Of a stretch of 64,000 nt of DNA, positions 23,439 to 37,169 are shown one piece after another. A program made the translations under genes and the position numbers. The DNA is taken from the NCBI RefSeq assembly GCF_963678635.1, contig NC_087064.1, forward strand, positions 37,333,716-37,397,715, read 5' to 3'. This stretch comes from Symsagittifera roscoffensis (Eukaryota > Xenacoelomorpha > Acoela > Convolutidae). Under the pieces are notes generated by a model. That model worked only from the letters and a program-made list of their open reading frames with translations, was not told where the DNA came from and searched no databases. Within the stretch, counting starts at the first letter, position 1. Every line of letters begins with the position of its first letter.

Positions 23439-24274
23439 TAATGTTCAACCAGAGCTTTATAATCATGTCATTCTGCTATCCAGCGAGCAGCGTTTTTTTG
23501 CCGTTTTTCTAGTTTAAGTAAGATTAAAATACTGGGGTGTCAATAACAGGAATTACATAACAAAACGGATTGTACAAAAGAGATATACATCTGACACTTC
23601 GTTTTGATAGGGGAATTAGATGGAAAGTTTCTTTTTACGCAGACAAAACTGAGGAACCGTTATCAAGTTGAGCGCCATCGTAGTTATTAAAAGATAAGCT
23701 TGGAGAAATAAGAACACTCGAGTCTTGCAGTCTTTCGTTTGCTCAATTTATTCAATTGTTGCGTTATTTAAAAAGAAGATGGGAAGATACAATTGAGATT
23801 AGTTTAATCTTGTCAGGATGAAAATCGAGACCGTTGAGCTTACACCATAAGGAGACTCCAAGTGTGTCAGACTGTAAATTGTTCAAGCATTAATCATTAC
23901 AAAAACGTTTTAAGTCATCAGCGAACAGATATGGAATAGAATGATTCACATCATCGGGCAGATCGTTGATATAAACTAGGAATTGTAGGGGGCGAGGATG
24001 CGTCCTTGTGGGTTAAAACGCGCCCTTCAAAGGACAGATAATTTTTATACACGTATCCTCTGAATGCGATTCGATAAATGAGACTCGACAAATAGGAGCT
24101 TCAAACAAATGATACAATTAAACGCGTCATCAAAACCAAAGTTTTCTTAGTAAAATTTTATGAAACAGGGAGTCAAATGCTTTTTGCAAATCAAAGTAGA
24201 CATCAAAAAAGTCCTCATTAGCTTCATTACAACTGTAACGTTTATCAAATTATTTTAAAAGTTTCATGAAACAG
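23439..24274 (-). pseudogene. Short non-LTR RT fragment N5
   Basis: Equivalent of N2, ending on its 5' side at ATGAAACAG joined to the PLE PHD piece. It has lost about 8 bp at the VPQG codons near 24010. The same loss appears in N8 and N11, and closely in N12, which marks a sub-lineage. Confidence 0.8.
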
Positions 24275-25021
24275 CAGCTCACTTTCACGCCTCCCATTGC
24301 ACAATTTGTGGAACCAAACTTTTTCTGATATGCCTTTGTACTCTTCATCCGAAATACCACCACAATCTTTAAGATACCAATTCAAACAATCCTTAACTGC
24401 ACTGCCTCGATTCTTAAAGTCACCCTTCTTTTGCACTTTGGGCATTTTGCGTTCATGTCCTCTAGGATATCGATCTTTTGAGGGATGTCCATATCCAGTA
24501 ATTTTTCATAGTCTTTCAGCCAAAAGTTTGCCAGAATGACTGCAGGGATGCACCCATGGCCAACCCATCATTTCTGTCCATAACATTTCCCGTTGCACTC
24601 AAAATGGACATTACTAACAGCCATGTACAAAAAGCGTTTCCTTGTACTTCTTACTTCTTGACAAGTCGGGTAGCTCATTTTGGCTGTATAATGTTTTAAG
24701 CGCGATGTCGATGACATCTTTGAGTGGAACATTTGTGTACAGGTTTTTCACATCCAAGGAAATGATACTCTCATCAGAGTCTAATTTTATATTCTCTATC
24801 ATAACCCTAGCTGCTTTAGTGTTGCTCTTAAAATTTTCATCCTCCATTTTATCAGAAAATTTTGCCCTACCGCTTTTCTCTTTTGTCCTGCCAATCTCTG
24901 TCCTAAGTAACAAAGACTTTACTTCGAGCTCGTTTATTTCGAGCTCGTTGTACCCTTCGATGATCTCGGGTTGACACTACTGCTTGAGTTGGGAGACCAG
25001 AAACGTTTCCGTCGAGATGGT
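24275..25021 (-). pseudogene. PLE RT+PHD fragment, U3
   Basis: PHD remnant plus RT motif A, as in U2. Near 24830 and 24860 it differs from U2 but matches U4, so the U2/U3 duplication edge lies just to the right of this piece. Confidence 0.85.
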
Positions 25022-25914
25022 CAGAATCCCCGTCTATATTAGTTTCAGTAAAACGTTTGGTGCACCCTTCCTCTGACAGTATATGATGGCTCAAATATGG
25101 TCTTTTCTGTCTATTAGATTCTTGATGAGACCTCCGTTTGAACTAGTGGAAAAATTATTCGTTATGTGGCTTGTCAAAGAGTTATTGATAGTGTCTTACC
25201 ACAACAAAAAAAAACATTTTTTCCCCTCTGTGGGGTTTTCTGGGCAAATCCAACAGATTCTTGTCCCTGTAGAATTTATTGTGGTTCAATGCAAGGCCCT
25301 GTATGGCTGTGGTGTGCCCCGAATACTTTCTTTTTTGTCCTCCTCGAGGTCTTTCAGGCTGTGCGTATAGAATTGGCATCCCGAATATGGATGATTCTCA
25401 ACATAAAAAAACATCAGAAAATGTATCAAAATGGAAGAAAAAAAATCAGTCTTTTCACTTCTCTTCATCAAATTTTCGAACTGCTTAAGTGTTAAGAAGA
25501 AATATTATTAAAATGTGAAATCGAACATTTTCGGAACTATTTACATCGTCAGCTTAAAAAATTGATAGAAAACGATTCACAGAAAAATAAGTATCATAAA
25601 AACATTAAGTGATTCTACACAAAACTAAAATCTTTCCGCCAATCATTTTGAATCATATTTACGTAAGAATTTCGCAGTTTTTATTTTTCTTCTCAAATTT
25701 CTGAGGTTTAAATCTTAATTAGATTTTCCTTATACTACTTTTTTTGACTTTACAATTCTTTCGATTGACATATTCAATATTCTAAGCCAACTAAAAAAAC
25801 AATTACACTGCAAAAAAATTTAAGCAAATTTACTTATATATTTCGAAATACAATTTTGAATTTGGTATCGTTATCTAAAATAAGGATATATTGAGATATT
25901 GAGGCTTTAGATAA
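25022..25914. repeat. Array segment X, copy 3
   Basis: Near-identical to copy 2 (18757-19649). No coding domain recognised. Confidence 0.6.
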
Positions 25915-27334
25915 AAATATTGATATTAAAATTTCGTTCTAATCGATATTGATAATGATATTGTTTGGAAAATATGACAGAGAGAGAGAGAGAGAGAGAT
26001 AGATGGAGACTTTAATTACCTTTTATGGGGTAAATAAAATCAAACAATAATGAATGTGTACAAGTTGTTAGAAAAATTAAGAGTGAAAAGATGAGATGAT
26101 AGCAGATCGGCAAATACTCCAGCTCCACCAGAGCTTTAAAATCATGTCATCCTGTTATCCAGCGAGCAGCATTTATTTGCAGTTTTCTAGCTTAAGTAAG
26201 AAAAAAATACTGGGATGAAAATTACAGGTATTACATAACAAAACGGATTGTACACAAAAAATATACATCTGACACTTCGTTTTGATAGCGGAATTAGATG
26301 GAACGTTTCTCTTTACACAGAAAAAAACTGAGGGAAGCTTTACCAAGTTGAGCGCCATTGTAGTTGTTAAAAATAAGCTTGGAGAAATAAGAACCCTCGA
26401 GTCCTTCAGTCTTTCATTTGCTCAACTTATTCTGTTGGAGCGTTATTTAAAACGAAGATGGGGAAGATACAATTGAGATTAGTTTAGCCTTGTCAGGATG
26501 AAAATCGAGACCGTTGAGCTTACACCACAAGGCGACTCCATGTGTGTCAGACTGTAAGCTATTCAAGCATTAATCATTACAAAAACGTTTTAAGTCATCA
26601 GCGAACAGATATGGAATAGAATGATACACAACATCGGGCAGTTCGTTGATATAAACTAGGAATTGTTGGGGGCGAGGATGCGTCCTTGTGGAACGCCGCT
26701 TGAAACGAGCCCTCAAAAGACCGATAATTTTTTACACGTATCCTCTGAATGCGATTCGAAAAATGCGACTCGACAAGTAGGAACTTCAAACAAATGATAC
26801 AATTAAACGCGTCATCAAAACCAAAGTTTTCTTAGTAAAATATTATGAAACAGGGAGTCAAATGCTTTTTGCAAATCAAAGTAGACAGCAAAAAAGTCCT
26901 CCTTAGCTTCATTACAACTATAACGTTTATCAAATTAATTTAAAAGTTTCATGAAACAGCTGCGGTTTTCTTAAAATCAAGTTGACTATACGACAACATA
27001 TGCCGAACTTTGAAATACATAATTTTGAAAACTAGTTTTTTGGGACATAAAGACAAACGTGGGAGGATACTGATACCACAATAAATATTAACGTCTGATT
27101 TTGATTTTGACTAAAGTAATGGGATAAGGTATGCTTCTTTCCAAATATTGGGCCAGGAATGCCATCAGCTGCCACTTTTGATGTATCTGGTACATCATGT
27201 GACAGATCAGTAAAGTTGTTTTCAGAGAATAACATATCGGAAAGTGTTATAGTACTAAAACCGTGTTGTTTTTGAAAAACAAAGCTTCCAGGCTTGAAAC
27301 AGACGAGTAGAAAGTGTTAGAAAGATCAGTTTTT
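25915..27334 (-). pseudogene. Non-LTR RT fragment N6 (long 3' end)
   Basis: Twin of N3. One T-to-A difference lies near 26049 and one T-to-C difference near 27283. Same frame loss at the VPQG region. Confidence 0.8.
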
Positions 27335-27900
27335 GCACTTTGGACATTTTGCGATCATTTCCTCTAGGATATCAATCTTTTGAGGGATGCTCGTTTCCAG
27401 AAATTTCTCATAGTCCTTCAACCAAAGGTTTGCCAGCATGACTGCCAGGGATGCACCCATAGCCAACCCATCCTTCTGTCCATAACATTTTTTGTTGCCC
27501 TTAAAATGGACATTACTAACAGCCATGTACAAGAAGCGTTTCCTTGTACTTCTTGACAAGTCAGGTAGCTCATTTTTGCTGTATAATGTTTTAACATCTT
27601 TGAGTGGAACCTTTGTGTACAGGTTTTTCACATCCAAGGACATGATACTCTCATCAGAGTCTAAGTTTCTATTCTCTATCATAACCCTAGCTGGTTCAGG
27701 GTTGGTCTTAATTTTTGCATCCTCCATTTTATTAAACATTTTTGCCCTACCGCTATATATTTTTGCCCTACCAATATCTGTCCTTAGTATCAAAGACTTT
27801 ACTCCGAGCTCGTTTAATTCGAGCTTGTTGTACCCTTCGATGATCACGGGTTGACACTACTGACTGAATTTGGAGACCAATAACTTTTCCGTCGAGATGG
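27335..27900 (-). pseudogene. Short PLE RT fragment (P-d)
   Basis: Twin of P-b with the same 173-codon open frame (27326-27847) and the same 15-bp deletion after motif A. Confidence 0.85.
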
Positions 27901-29123
27901 TAATGTTCAACCAGAGCTTTATAATCATGTCATTCTGTTATCCAGCGAGCAGCGTTTATTTGCCGTTTTTCTAGTTTAAGTAAGATTAAAATACTGGGGT
28001 GTCAATTACAGGAATTACATAACAAAACGGATTGTACACAAGAGATATACATCTGACACTTCGATTTGATAGGGGAATTAGATGGAAAGTTTCTCTTTAC
28101 ACAGACAAAACTGAGGAATCTTTACCAAGTTGAGCGCCATTGAAGTTATTAAAAGATAAGCTTGGAGAAATGAGAACACTCGAGTCTTTCAGTCTTTCAT
28201 TTGCTCAATTTATTCAATTGTTGCGTTATTTAAAAAGAAGATGGAGAAGATACAATTGAGATTAGTTTAGTCTTGTCACGATGAAAATCGAGACCGTTGA
28301 GCTTAAACCACAAGGAGACTCCATGTGTGTCAGACTGTAAATTATTCAAGCATTACTCATTACAAAAACGTTTTAAGTCATCAGCGAACAGATATGGAAT
28401 AGATTGATTCAACTCATCGGGCAGATCGTTGATATAAACTAGGAATTGTAGGGGGCGAGGATGCGTCCTTGTGGAACGCCGCTTAAAACGCGCCCATCAG
28501 AGGACAGATAATTTTTTTACACGTATCCTCTGAATGCGATTCGACAAATGCGACTCGACTCGACAAGTAGGAACTTCAAACAAATGATACAATTAAACGC
28601 GTCATCAAAACCAAAGTTTTCTTAGTAAAATATTATGAAACAGGGAGTCAAATGCTTTTTGCAAATCAAAGTAGACATCAAAAAAGTCCTCATTAGCTTC
28701 ATTACAACTATAACGTTTATCAAATTAATTTAAAAGTTTCATGAAACAGCTGCGGTTTTCTTAAAATCAAGTTGACTATACGACAACTTATGCCGAACTT
28801 TGAAATACATAATTTTGAAAACTAGTTTTTTGGGACATAAAGACAAACGTGGGAGGATACTGATACCACAATAAATAGTAAGTCTGATTTTGATTTTGAC
28901 TAAAATAATGGGATAAGGTATGCTTCTTTCCAAATATTGGATCAGGAATGCCATCAGCTGCCACTTCTGATGTATCTGGTATATCATGTGACAGATCAGT
29001 AAAGTTGTTTTCAGAGAATAACATATCGGAAAGTGGGATAGTACTAAAACCGTGTTGTTTTTGAAAAACAAAGCTTCCAGGCTTAAAACAGACGGGTAGA
29101 AAATGTTAGAAAGATCAGTTTTT
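27901..29123 (-). pseudogene. Non-LTR RT fragment N7
   Basis: Twin of N4, including the duplicated GACTC near 28555 and the pre-palm region near 29015. Confidence 0.8.
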
Positions 29124-29703
29124 GCACTTTGGACATTTTGCAATCATGTCCTCTAGGATATCAATCTTTTGAGGGATGTCAATTTCCAGACATTTCTCAT
29201 ATTTCTTCAACCAAAGGTTTGCCAGCATGACTGCCAGGGATGCACCCATAGCCAACCCATCCTTCTGTCCATAACATTTCTTGTTGCACTTAAAATGGAC
29301 ATTACTAACAGCCATGTACAAAAAGCGTTTCCTTGTACTTCTTGACAAGTCAGGTAGCTCATTTTGGCTGTATAATGTTTTAAGCGCGATGTCGATGACA
29401 TCTTTGAGTGGAACCTTTGTTGTCAGGTTTTTCACATCCAAGGACATGATACTCTCATCAGAGTCTAAGTTTGTAATCTCTATCATAACCCTAGCTGCTT
29501 CAGTGCTGGTCCTAATATTTGCTACTCCATTTTATTAAACAATTTTGCCCTACCGCTATTCTCTTTTGCCCTACCAATATCTGTCCTAAGTATCAAAGAC
29601 TTTACTCCGAGCTCGTTTAATTCGAACTTGTTGTACCCTTCGATGATCACGGGTTGACACTACTGCCTGAATTTGGAGACCAATAACTTTTCCGTCGAGA
29701 TGG
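29124..29703 (-). pseudogene. Short PLE RT fragment (P-e)
   Basis: Twin of P-c, open for 123 codons (29115-29486). A G where P-c has C near 29370 and a G where P-c has A near 29546 are among the few U2/U3 differences. Confidence 0.8.
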
Positions 29704-30539
29704 TAATGTTCAACCAGAGCTTTATAATCATGTCATTCTGCTATCCAGCGAGCAGCGTTTTTTTGCCGTTTTTCTAGTTTAAGTAAGATTAAAATACTGG
29801 GGTGTCAATAACAGGAATTACATAACAAAACGGATTGTACAAAAGAGATATACATCTGACACTTCGTTTTGATAGGGGAATTAGATGGAAAGTTTCTTTT
29901 TACGCAGAAAAAACTGAGGAACCGTTATCAAGTTGAGCGCCATCGTAGTTATTAAAAGATAAGCTTGGAGAAATAAGAACACTCGAGTCTTGCAGTCTTT
30001 CGTTTGCTCAATTTATTCAATTGTTGCGTTATTTAAAAAGAAGATGGGAAGATACAATTGAGATTAGTTTAATCTTGTCAGGATGAAAATCGAGACCGTT
30101 GAGCTTACACCATAAGGAGACTCCAAGTGTGTCAGACTGTAAATTGTTCAAGCATTAATCATTACAAAAACGTTTTAAGTCATCAGCGAACAGATATGGA
30201 ATAGAATGATTCACATCATCGGGCAGATCGTTGATATAAACTAGGAATTGTAGGGGGCGAGGATGCGTCCTTGTGGGTTAAAACGCGCCCTTCAAAGGAC
30301 AGATAATTTTTATACACGTATCCTCTGAATGCGATTCGATAAATGAGACTCGACAAATAGGAGCTTCAAACAAATGATACAATTAAACGCGTCATCAAAA
30401 CCAAAGTTTTCTTAGTAAAATTTTATGAAACAGGGAGTCAAATGCTTTTTGCAAATCAAAGTAGACATCAAAAAAGTCCTCATTAGCTTCATTACAACTG
30501 TAACGTTTATCAAATTATTTTAAAAGTTTCATGAAACAG
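29704..30539 (-). pseudogene. Short non-LTR RT fragment N8
   Basis: Twin of N5, with the same VPQG-region loss near 30275 and the same 5' joint to PLE at 30540. Confidence 0.8.
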
Positions 30540-31286
30540 CAGCTCACTTTCACGCCTCCCATTGCACAATTTGTGGAACCAAACTTTTTCTGATATGCCT
30601 TTGTACTCTTCATCCGAAATACCACCACAATCTTTAAGATACCAATTCAAACAATCCTTAACTGCACTGCCTCGATTCTTAAAGTCACCCTTCTTTTGCA
30701 CTTTGGGCATTTTGCGTTCATGTCCTCTAGGATATCGATCTTTTGAGGGATGTCCATATCCAGTAATTTTTCATAGTCTTTCAGCCAAAAGTTTGCCAGA
30801 ATGACTGCAGGGATGCACCCATGGCCAACCCATCATTTCTGTCCATAACATTTCCCGTTGCACTCAAAATGGACATTACTAACAGCCATGTACAAAAAGC
30901 GTTTCCTTGTACTTCTTACTTCTTGACAAGTCGGGTAGCTCATTTTGGCTGTATAATGTTTTAAGCGCGATGTCGATGACATCTTTGAGTGGAACATTTG
31001 TGTACAGGTTTTTCACATCCAAGGAAATGATACTCTCATCAGAGTCTAATTTTATATTCTCTATCATAACCCTAGCTGCTTTAGTGTTGCTCTTAAAATT
31101 TTCATCCTCCATTTTATCAGAAAATTTTGCCCTACCGCTTTTCTCTTTTGTCCTGCCAATCTCTGTCCTAAGTAACAAAGACTTTACTTCGAGCTCGTTT
31201 ATTTCGAGCTCGTTGTACCCTTCGATGATCTCGGGTTGACACTACTGCTTGAGTTGGGAGACCAGAAACGTTTCCGTCGAGATGGT
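30540..31286 (-). pseudogene. PLE RT+PHD fragment, U4
   Basis: Same as the U3 piece. Contains the PHD remnant and RT motif A, broken at the GLAMGASL region. Confidence 0.85.
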
Positions 31287-32169
31287 CAGAATCCCCGTCT
31301 ATATTAGTTTCAGTAAAACGTTTGGTGCACCCTTCCTCTGACAGTATATGATGGCTCAAATATGGTCTTTTCTGTCTATTAGATTCTTGATGAGACCTCC
31401 GTTTGAACTAGTGGAAAAATTATTCGTTATGTGGCTTGTCAAAGAGTTATTGATAGTGTCTTACCACAACAAAAAAAAACATTTTTTCCCCTCTGTGGGG
31501 TTTTCTGGGCAAATCCAACAGATTCTTGTCCCTGTAGAATTTATTGTGGTTCAATGCAAGGCCCTGTATGGCTGTGGTGTGCCCCGAATACTTTCTTTTT
31601 TGTCCTCCTCGAGGTCTTTCAGGCTGTGCGTATAGAATTGGCATCCCGAATATGGATGATTCTCAACATAAAAAAACATCAGAAAATGTATCAAAATGGA
31701 AGAAAAAAAATCAGTCTTTTCACTTCTCTTCATCAAATTTTCGAACTGCTTAAGTGTTAAGAAGAAATATTATTAAAATGTGAAATCGAACATTTTCGGA
31801 ACTATTTACATCGTCAGCTTAAAAAATTGATAGAAAATGATTCACAGAAAAATAAGTATCATAAAAACATTAAGTGATTCTACACAAAACTAAAATCTTT
31901 CCGCCAATCATTTTGAATCATATTTACGTAAGAATTTCGCAGTTTTTATTTTTCTTCTCAAATTTCTGAGATTTAAATATTAATTAGAGTTTCTTTATAC
32001 TACTTTTTTTGACTTTACAATTCTTTCGATTGACATATTCAATATTCTAAGCCAACTAAAAAAACAATTACACTGCAAAAAAAAATTATGCAAAATTACT
32101 TATATAATTTTGAATTTGGTATCGTTATCTAAAATAAGGATATATTGAGATATTGAGCCTTTAGATAAA
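31287..32169. repeat. Array segment X, copy 4
   Basis: Identical to copies 2 and 3 up to about 31837, then diverges by scattered changes and small indels. This marks the right edge of the recent duplication. Confidence 0.6.
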
Positions 32170-33579
32170 AATATTGATATTAAAATTTTGTTCTAATCGA
32201 TATTGATAATGATATTGTTTGGAAAATATGACAGAGAGAGAGAGATAGATGGAGACTTTAATTACCTTTTATGGGGTAAATAAAATCAAACAATATTGAA
32301 TGTGTACAAGTTGTTAGAAAAATTAAGAGTGAAAAGATGAGATGATAGCAGATCGGCAAATACTCCAGCTCCACCAGAGCTTTAAAATCAAGTCATCCTG
32401 TTATCCAGCGAGCAGCATTTATTTGCAGTTTTCTAGCTTAAGTAAGAAAAAATACTGGGATGAAAATTACAGGAATTACATAACAAAACGGATTGTACAC
32501 AAAAGATATACATCTGACAGTTCGTTTTGATAGCGGAATTAGATGGAACGTTTCTCTTTACACAGAAAAAATTGAGGGAAGCTTTACCAAGTTGAGCGCC
32601 ATTGTAGTTGTTAAAAATAAGCTTGGAGAAATAAGAACCCTCGAGTCCTTCAGTCTTTCATTTGCTCAACTTATTCTGTTGGAGCGTTATTTAAAACGAA
32701 GATGGGGAAGATACAATTGAGATTAGTTTAGCCTTGTCAGGATGAAAATCGAGACCGTTGAGCTTACACCACAAGGCGACTCCATGTGTGTCAGACTGTA
32801 AACTATTCAAGCATTAATCATTACAAAAACGTTTTAAGTCATCAGCGAACAGATATGGAATAGAATGATACACAACATCGGGCAGTTCGTTGATATAAAC
32901 TAGGAATTGTTGGGGGCGAGGATGCGTCCTTGTGGAACGCCGCTTAAAACGCGCCCTTCAAAAGACAGATAATTTTTTACACGTATCCTCTGAATGTGAT
33001 TCGAAAAATGCGACTCGACAAGTAGGAACTTCAAACAAATGATACAATTAAACGCGTCATCAAAACCAAAAATTTCTTAGTAAAATATTATGAAACAGGG
33101 AGTCAAATGCTTTTTGCAAATCAAAGTAGACAGCAAAAAAGTCCTCCTTAGCTTCATTACAACTATAACGTTTATCAAATTAATTTAAAAGTTTCATGAA
33201 ACAGCTGCGGTTTTCTTAAAATCAAGTTGACTATACGACAACATATGCCGAACTATGAAATACATAATTTTGAAAACTAGTTTTTTGGGACATAAAGACA
33301 AACGTGGGAGGATACTGATACCACAATAAATATTAACGTCTGATTTTGATTTTGACTAAAGTAATGGGATAAGGTATGCTCCTTTCCAAATATTGGGCCA
33401 GGAATGCCATCAGCTGCCACTTTTGATGTATCTGGTACATCATGTAACAGATCAGTAAAGTTGTTTTCAGAGAATAACATATCGGAAAGTGGGATAGTAC
33501 TAAAACCGTGTTGTTTTTGAAAAACAAAGCTTCCAGGCTTGAAACAGACGAGTAGAAAGTGTTAGAAAGATCAGTTTTT
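32170..33579 (-). pseudogene. Non-LTR RT fragment N9 (long 3' end)
   Basis: Pre-palm near 33470-33410, VPQG region near 32935, FADD near 32840. Diverged from N3/N6 at scattered sites, so it is an older copy. Confidence 0.8.
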
Positions 33580-34160
33580 GCACTTGGGACATTTTGCGAT
33601 CATTTCCTCTAGGATATCAATCTTTTGAGGGATGTTCATTTCCAGAAATTTCTCATAGTCCTTCAACCAAAGGTTTGCCAGCATGACTGCCAGGGATGCA
33701 CCCATAGCCAACCCATCCTTCTGTCCATAACATTTCTTGTTGCACTTAAAATGGACATTACTAACAGCCATGTACAAAAAGCGTTTCCTTGTACTTCTTG
33801 ACAAGTCAGGTAGCTCATTTTTGCTGTATAATGTTTTAAGCGCGATGTCGATGACATCTTTGTGTGGAACCTTTGTGTACAGGTTTTTCACATCCAAGGA
33901 CATGATACTCTCATCAGAGTCTAAGTTTCTATTCTCTATCATAACCCTAACTGGTTCAGGGTTGGTCTTAATTTTTGCATCCTCCATTTTATTAAACAAT
34001 TTTGCCCTACCGCTATACATTTTTGCCCTACCAATATCTGTCCTTAGTATCAAAGACTTTACTCCGAGCTCGTTTAATTCGAGCTTGTTGTACCCTTCGA
34101 TGATCACGGGTTGACACTACTGCCTGAATTTGGAGACCAATAACTTTTCCGTCGAGATGG
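33580..34160 (-). pseudogene. Short PLE RT fragment (P-f)
   Basis: Open for 178 codons (33571-34107), with SLDVKNLYTKVP, DVIDIALKTLY, DGLAMGASLAVMLANLWLKDYE and the CPKC-like end. Together with P-i it is the longest open PLE piece in the array. Confidence 0.85.
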
Positions 34161-35378
34161 TAATGTTCAACCAGAGCTTTATAATCATGTCATTCTGTTA
34201 TCCAGCGAGCAGCGTTTATTTGCCGTTTTTCTAGTTTAAGTAAGATTAAAATACTGGGGTGTCAATTACAGGAATTACATAACAAAACGGATTAGACACA
34301 AGAGATATACATCTGACACTTCGATTTGATAGGGGAATTAGATGGAAAGTTTCTCTTTACACAGACAAAACTGAGGAATCTTTACCAAGTTGAGCGACAT
34401 TGAAGTTATTAAAAGATAAGCTTGGAGAAATAAGAACACTCGAGTCTTTCAGTCTTTCATTTGCTCAATTTATTCAATTGTTGCGTTATTTAAAAAGAAG
34501 ATGGAGAAGATACAATTGAGATTAGCTTAGTCTTGTCACGATGAAGATCGAGACCGTTGAGCTTAAACCACAAGGAGACTCCATGTGTGTCAGACTGTAA
34601 ATTATTCAAGCATTACTCATTACAAAAACGTTTTAAGTCATCAGCGAACAGATATGGAATAGATTGATTCAACTCATCGGGCAGATCGTTGATATAAACT
34701 AGGAATTGTAGGGGGCGAGGATGCGTCCTTGTGGAACGCCGCTTAAAACGCGCCCATCAAAGGACAGATAATTTTTTTACACGTATCCTCTGAATGCGAT
34801 TCGACAAATGCGACTCGACAAGTAGGAACTTCAAACAAAAGATACAATTAAACGCGTCATCAAAACCAAAGTTTTCTTAGTAAAATATTATGAAACAGGG
34901 AGTCAAATGCTTTTTGCAAATCAAAGTAGACATCAAAAAAGTCCTCATTAGCTTCATTACAACTATAACGTTTATCAAATTAATTTAAAAGTTTCATGAA
35001 ACAGCTGCGGTTTTCTTAAAATCAAGTTGACTATACGACAACTTATGCCGAACTTTGAAATACATAATTTTGAAAACTAATTTTTTGGGACATAAAGACA
35101 AACGTGGGAGGATACTGATACCACAATAAATAGTAAGTCTGATTTTGATTTTGACTAAAATAATGGGATAAGGTATGCTTCTTTCCAAATATTGGGCCAG
35201 GAATGCCATCAACTGCCACTTCTGATGTATCTGGTATATCATGTGACAGATCAGTAAAGTTGTTTTCAGAGAATAACATATCGGAAAGTGGGATAGTACT
35301 AAAACCGTGTGGTTTTTGAAAAACAAAGCTTCCAGGCTTAAAACAGACGGGTAGAAAATGTTAGAAAGATCAGTTTTT
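34161..35378 (-). pseudogene. Non-LTR RT fragment N10
   Basis: Monomer copy with pre-palm near 35270, VPQG region near 34725 and FADD near 34640. Joined to P-g by the T-run. Confidence 0.8.
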
Positions 35379-35958
35379 GCACTTTGGACATTTTGCAATC
35401 ATGTCCTCTAGGATATCAATCTTTTGAGGGATGTCCATTTCCAGAAATTTCTCATAGTTCTTCAACCAAAAGTTTGCCAGCATGACTGCCAGGGATGCAC
35501 CCATGGCCAACCCATCCTTCTGTCCATAACATTTCTTGTTGCACTTAAATCGGACATTACTAACAGCCATGTACAAAAAGCGTTTCCTTGTACTTCTTGA
35601 CAAGTCAGGTAGCTCATTTTGGCTGTATAAGGTTTTAAGCGCGATGTCGATGACATCTTTGAGTGGAACATTTGTGCACAGTTTTTTCACATGCAAGGAC
35701 ATGATACTCTCATCAGAGTCTAAGTTTTTATTCTCTATCATAATCCTAGCTGCTTCAGTGCTGGTCCTAATATTTGCTACTCCATTTTATTAAACAATTT
35801 TGCCCTACCGCTATTCTCTTTTGCCCTACCAATATCTGTCCTAAGTATCAAAGACTTTACTCCGAGCTCGTTTAATTCGAACTTGTTATACCCTTCGATG
35901 ATCACGGGTTGACACTACTGCCTGAATTTGGAGACCAATAACTTTTCCGTCGAGATGG
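35379..35958 (-). pseudogene. Short PLE RT fragment (P-g)
   Basis: Open for 123 codons. RT motif A is altered from SLDVKNLY to SLHVKKLC, so the catalytic Asp is lost. The same D-to-H change occurs at 43.5 and 44.2 kb, linking these copies. Confidence 0.8.
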
Positions 35959-37169
35959 TAATGTTCAACCAGAGCTTTATAATCATGTCATTCTGCTATC
36001 CAGCGAGTAGCGTTTTTTTGCCGTTTTTCTAGTTTAAGTAAGATTAAAATACTGGGGTGTCAATAACAGGAATTACATAACAAAACGGATTGTACAAAAG
36101 AGATTTACATCTGACACTTCGTTTTGATAGGGGAATTAGATGGAAAGTTTCTTTTTTGGCAGACAAAACTGAGGAATCGTTATCAAGTTGAGCGCCATCG
36201 TAGTTATTAAAAGATAAGCTTGGAGAAATAAGAACACTCGAGTCTTGCAGTCTTTCGTTTGCTCAATTTATTCAATTGTTGCGTTATTTAAAAAGAAGAT
36301 GGGAAGATACAATTGAGATTAGTTTAATCTTGTCAGGATGAAAATCGAGACCGTTGAGCTTACACCATAAGGAGACTCCAAGTGTGTCAGACTGTAAATT
36401 GTTCAAGCATTAATCATTACAAAAACGTTTTAAGTAATCAGCGAACAGATATGGAATAGAATGATTCACATCATCGGGCAGATCGTTGATATAAACTAGG
36501 AATTGTAGGGGGCGAGGATGCGTCCTTGTGGGTTAAAACGCGCCCTTCAAAGGACAGATAATTTTTATACACGTATCCTCTGAATGCGATTCGATAAATG
36601 AGACTCGACAAATAGGAACTTCAAACAAATGATACAATTAAACGCGTCATCAAAACCAAAGTTTTCTTAGTAACATATTATGAAACAGGGAGTCAAATGC
36701 TTTTTGCAAATCAAAGTAGACAGCAAAAAGGTCCTCATTAGCTTCATTACAACTATAACGTTTATCAAATTAATTTAAAAGTTTCATGAAACAGCTGCGG
36801 TTTTCTTAAAATCAAGTTGACTATACGACAACTTATGCCGAACTTTGAAATACATAATTTTGAAAACTAGTTTCTTGGGACATAAGGACAAACGTGGGAG
36901 GATACTGATACCACAATAAATAGTAATGTCTGATTTTGATTTTGACTAAAGTAATGGGATAAGGTATGCTTCTTTCCAAATATTGGGCCAGGAAAGCCAT
37001 CAGCTGCCACTTTTGACGTATCTGGTACATCATGTGACAGATCAGTAAAGTCATTTTCAGAGAATAACATATCGGAAAGTGGGATAGTACTAAAACCGTC
37101 TTGTTTTTGAAAAACAAAGCTTCCAGGCTTAAAACAGACGGGTAGAAAATGTTAGAAAGATCAGTTTTG
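35959..37169 (-). pseudogene. Non-LTR RT fragment N11
   Basis: Monomer copy with the VPQG-region loss also seen in N5/N8, and a changed base in the FADD neighbourhood near 36435. Confidence 0.78.

Larger units (their letters stand above)
18010..24274 (-). repeat. Higher-order array unit U2 (6,265 bp)
   Basis: Starts at CAGCTCACTTTCACGCC and is followed by U3 with exactly the same 6,265-bp spacing. From about 18650 onward the two differ by only a handful of bases that I could find: near 19784, 21018, 23105, 23281 and 23641, against the same sites plus 6265. Order: PLE RT+PHD, X, long N, short P, N, P, short N. Confidence 0.92.
24275..30539 (-). repeat. Higher-order array unit U3 (6,265 bp)
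   Basis: Near-exact copy of U2 at offset 6265, with the same internal order. Near-identity continues past the unit edge to about 31830. The duplicated tract is therefore about 6.9 kb long, spaced 6,265 bp apart. Confidence 0.92.
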
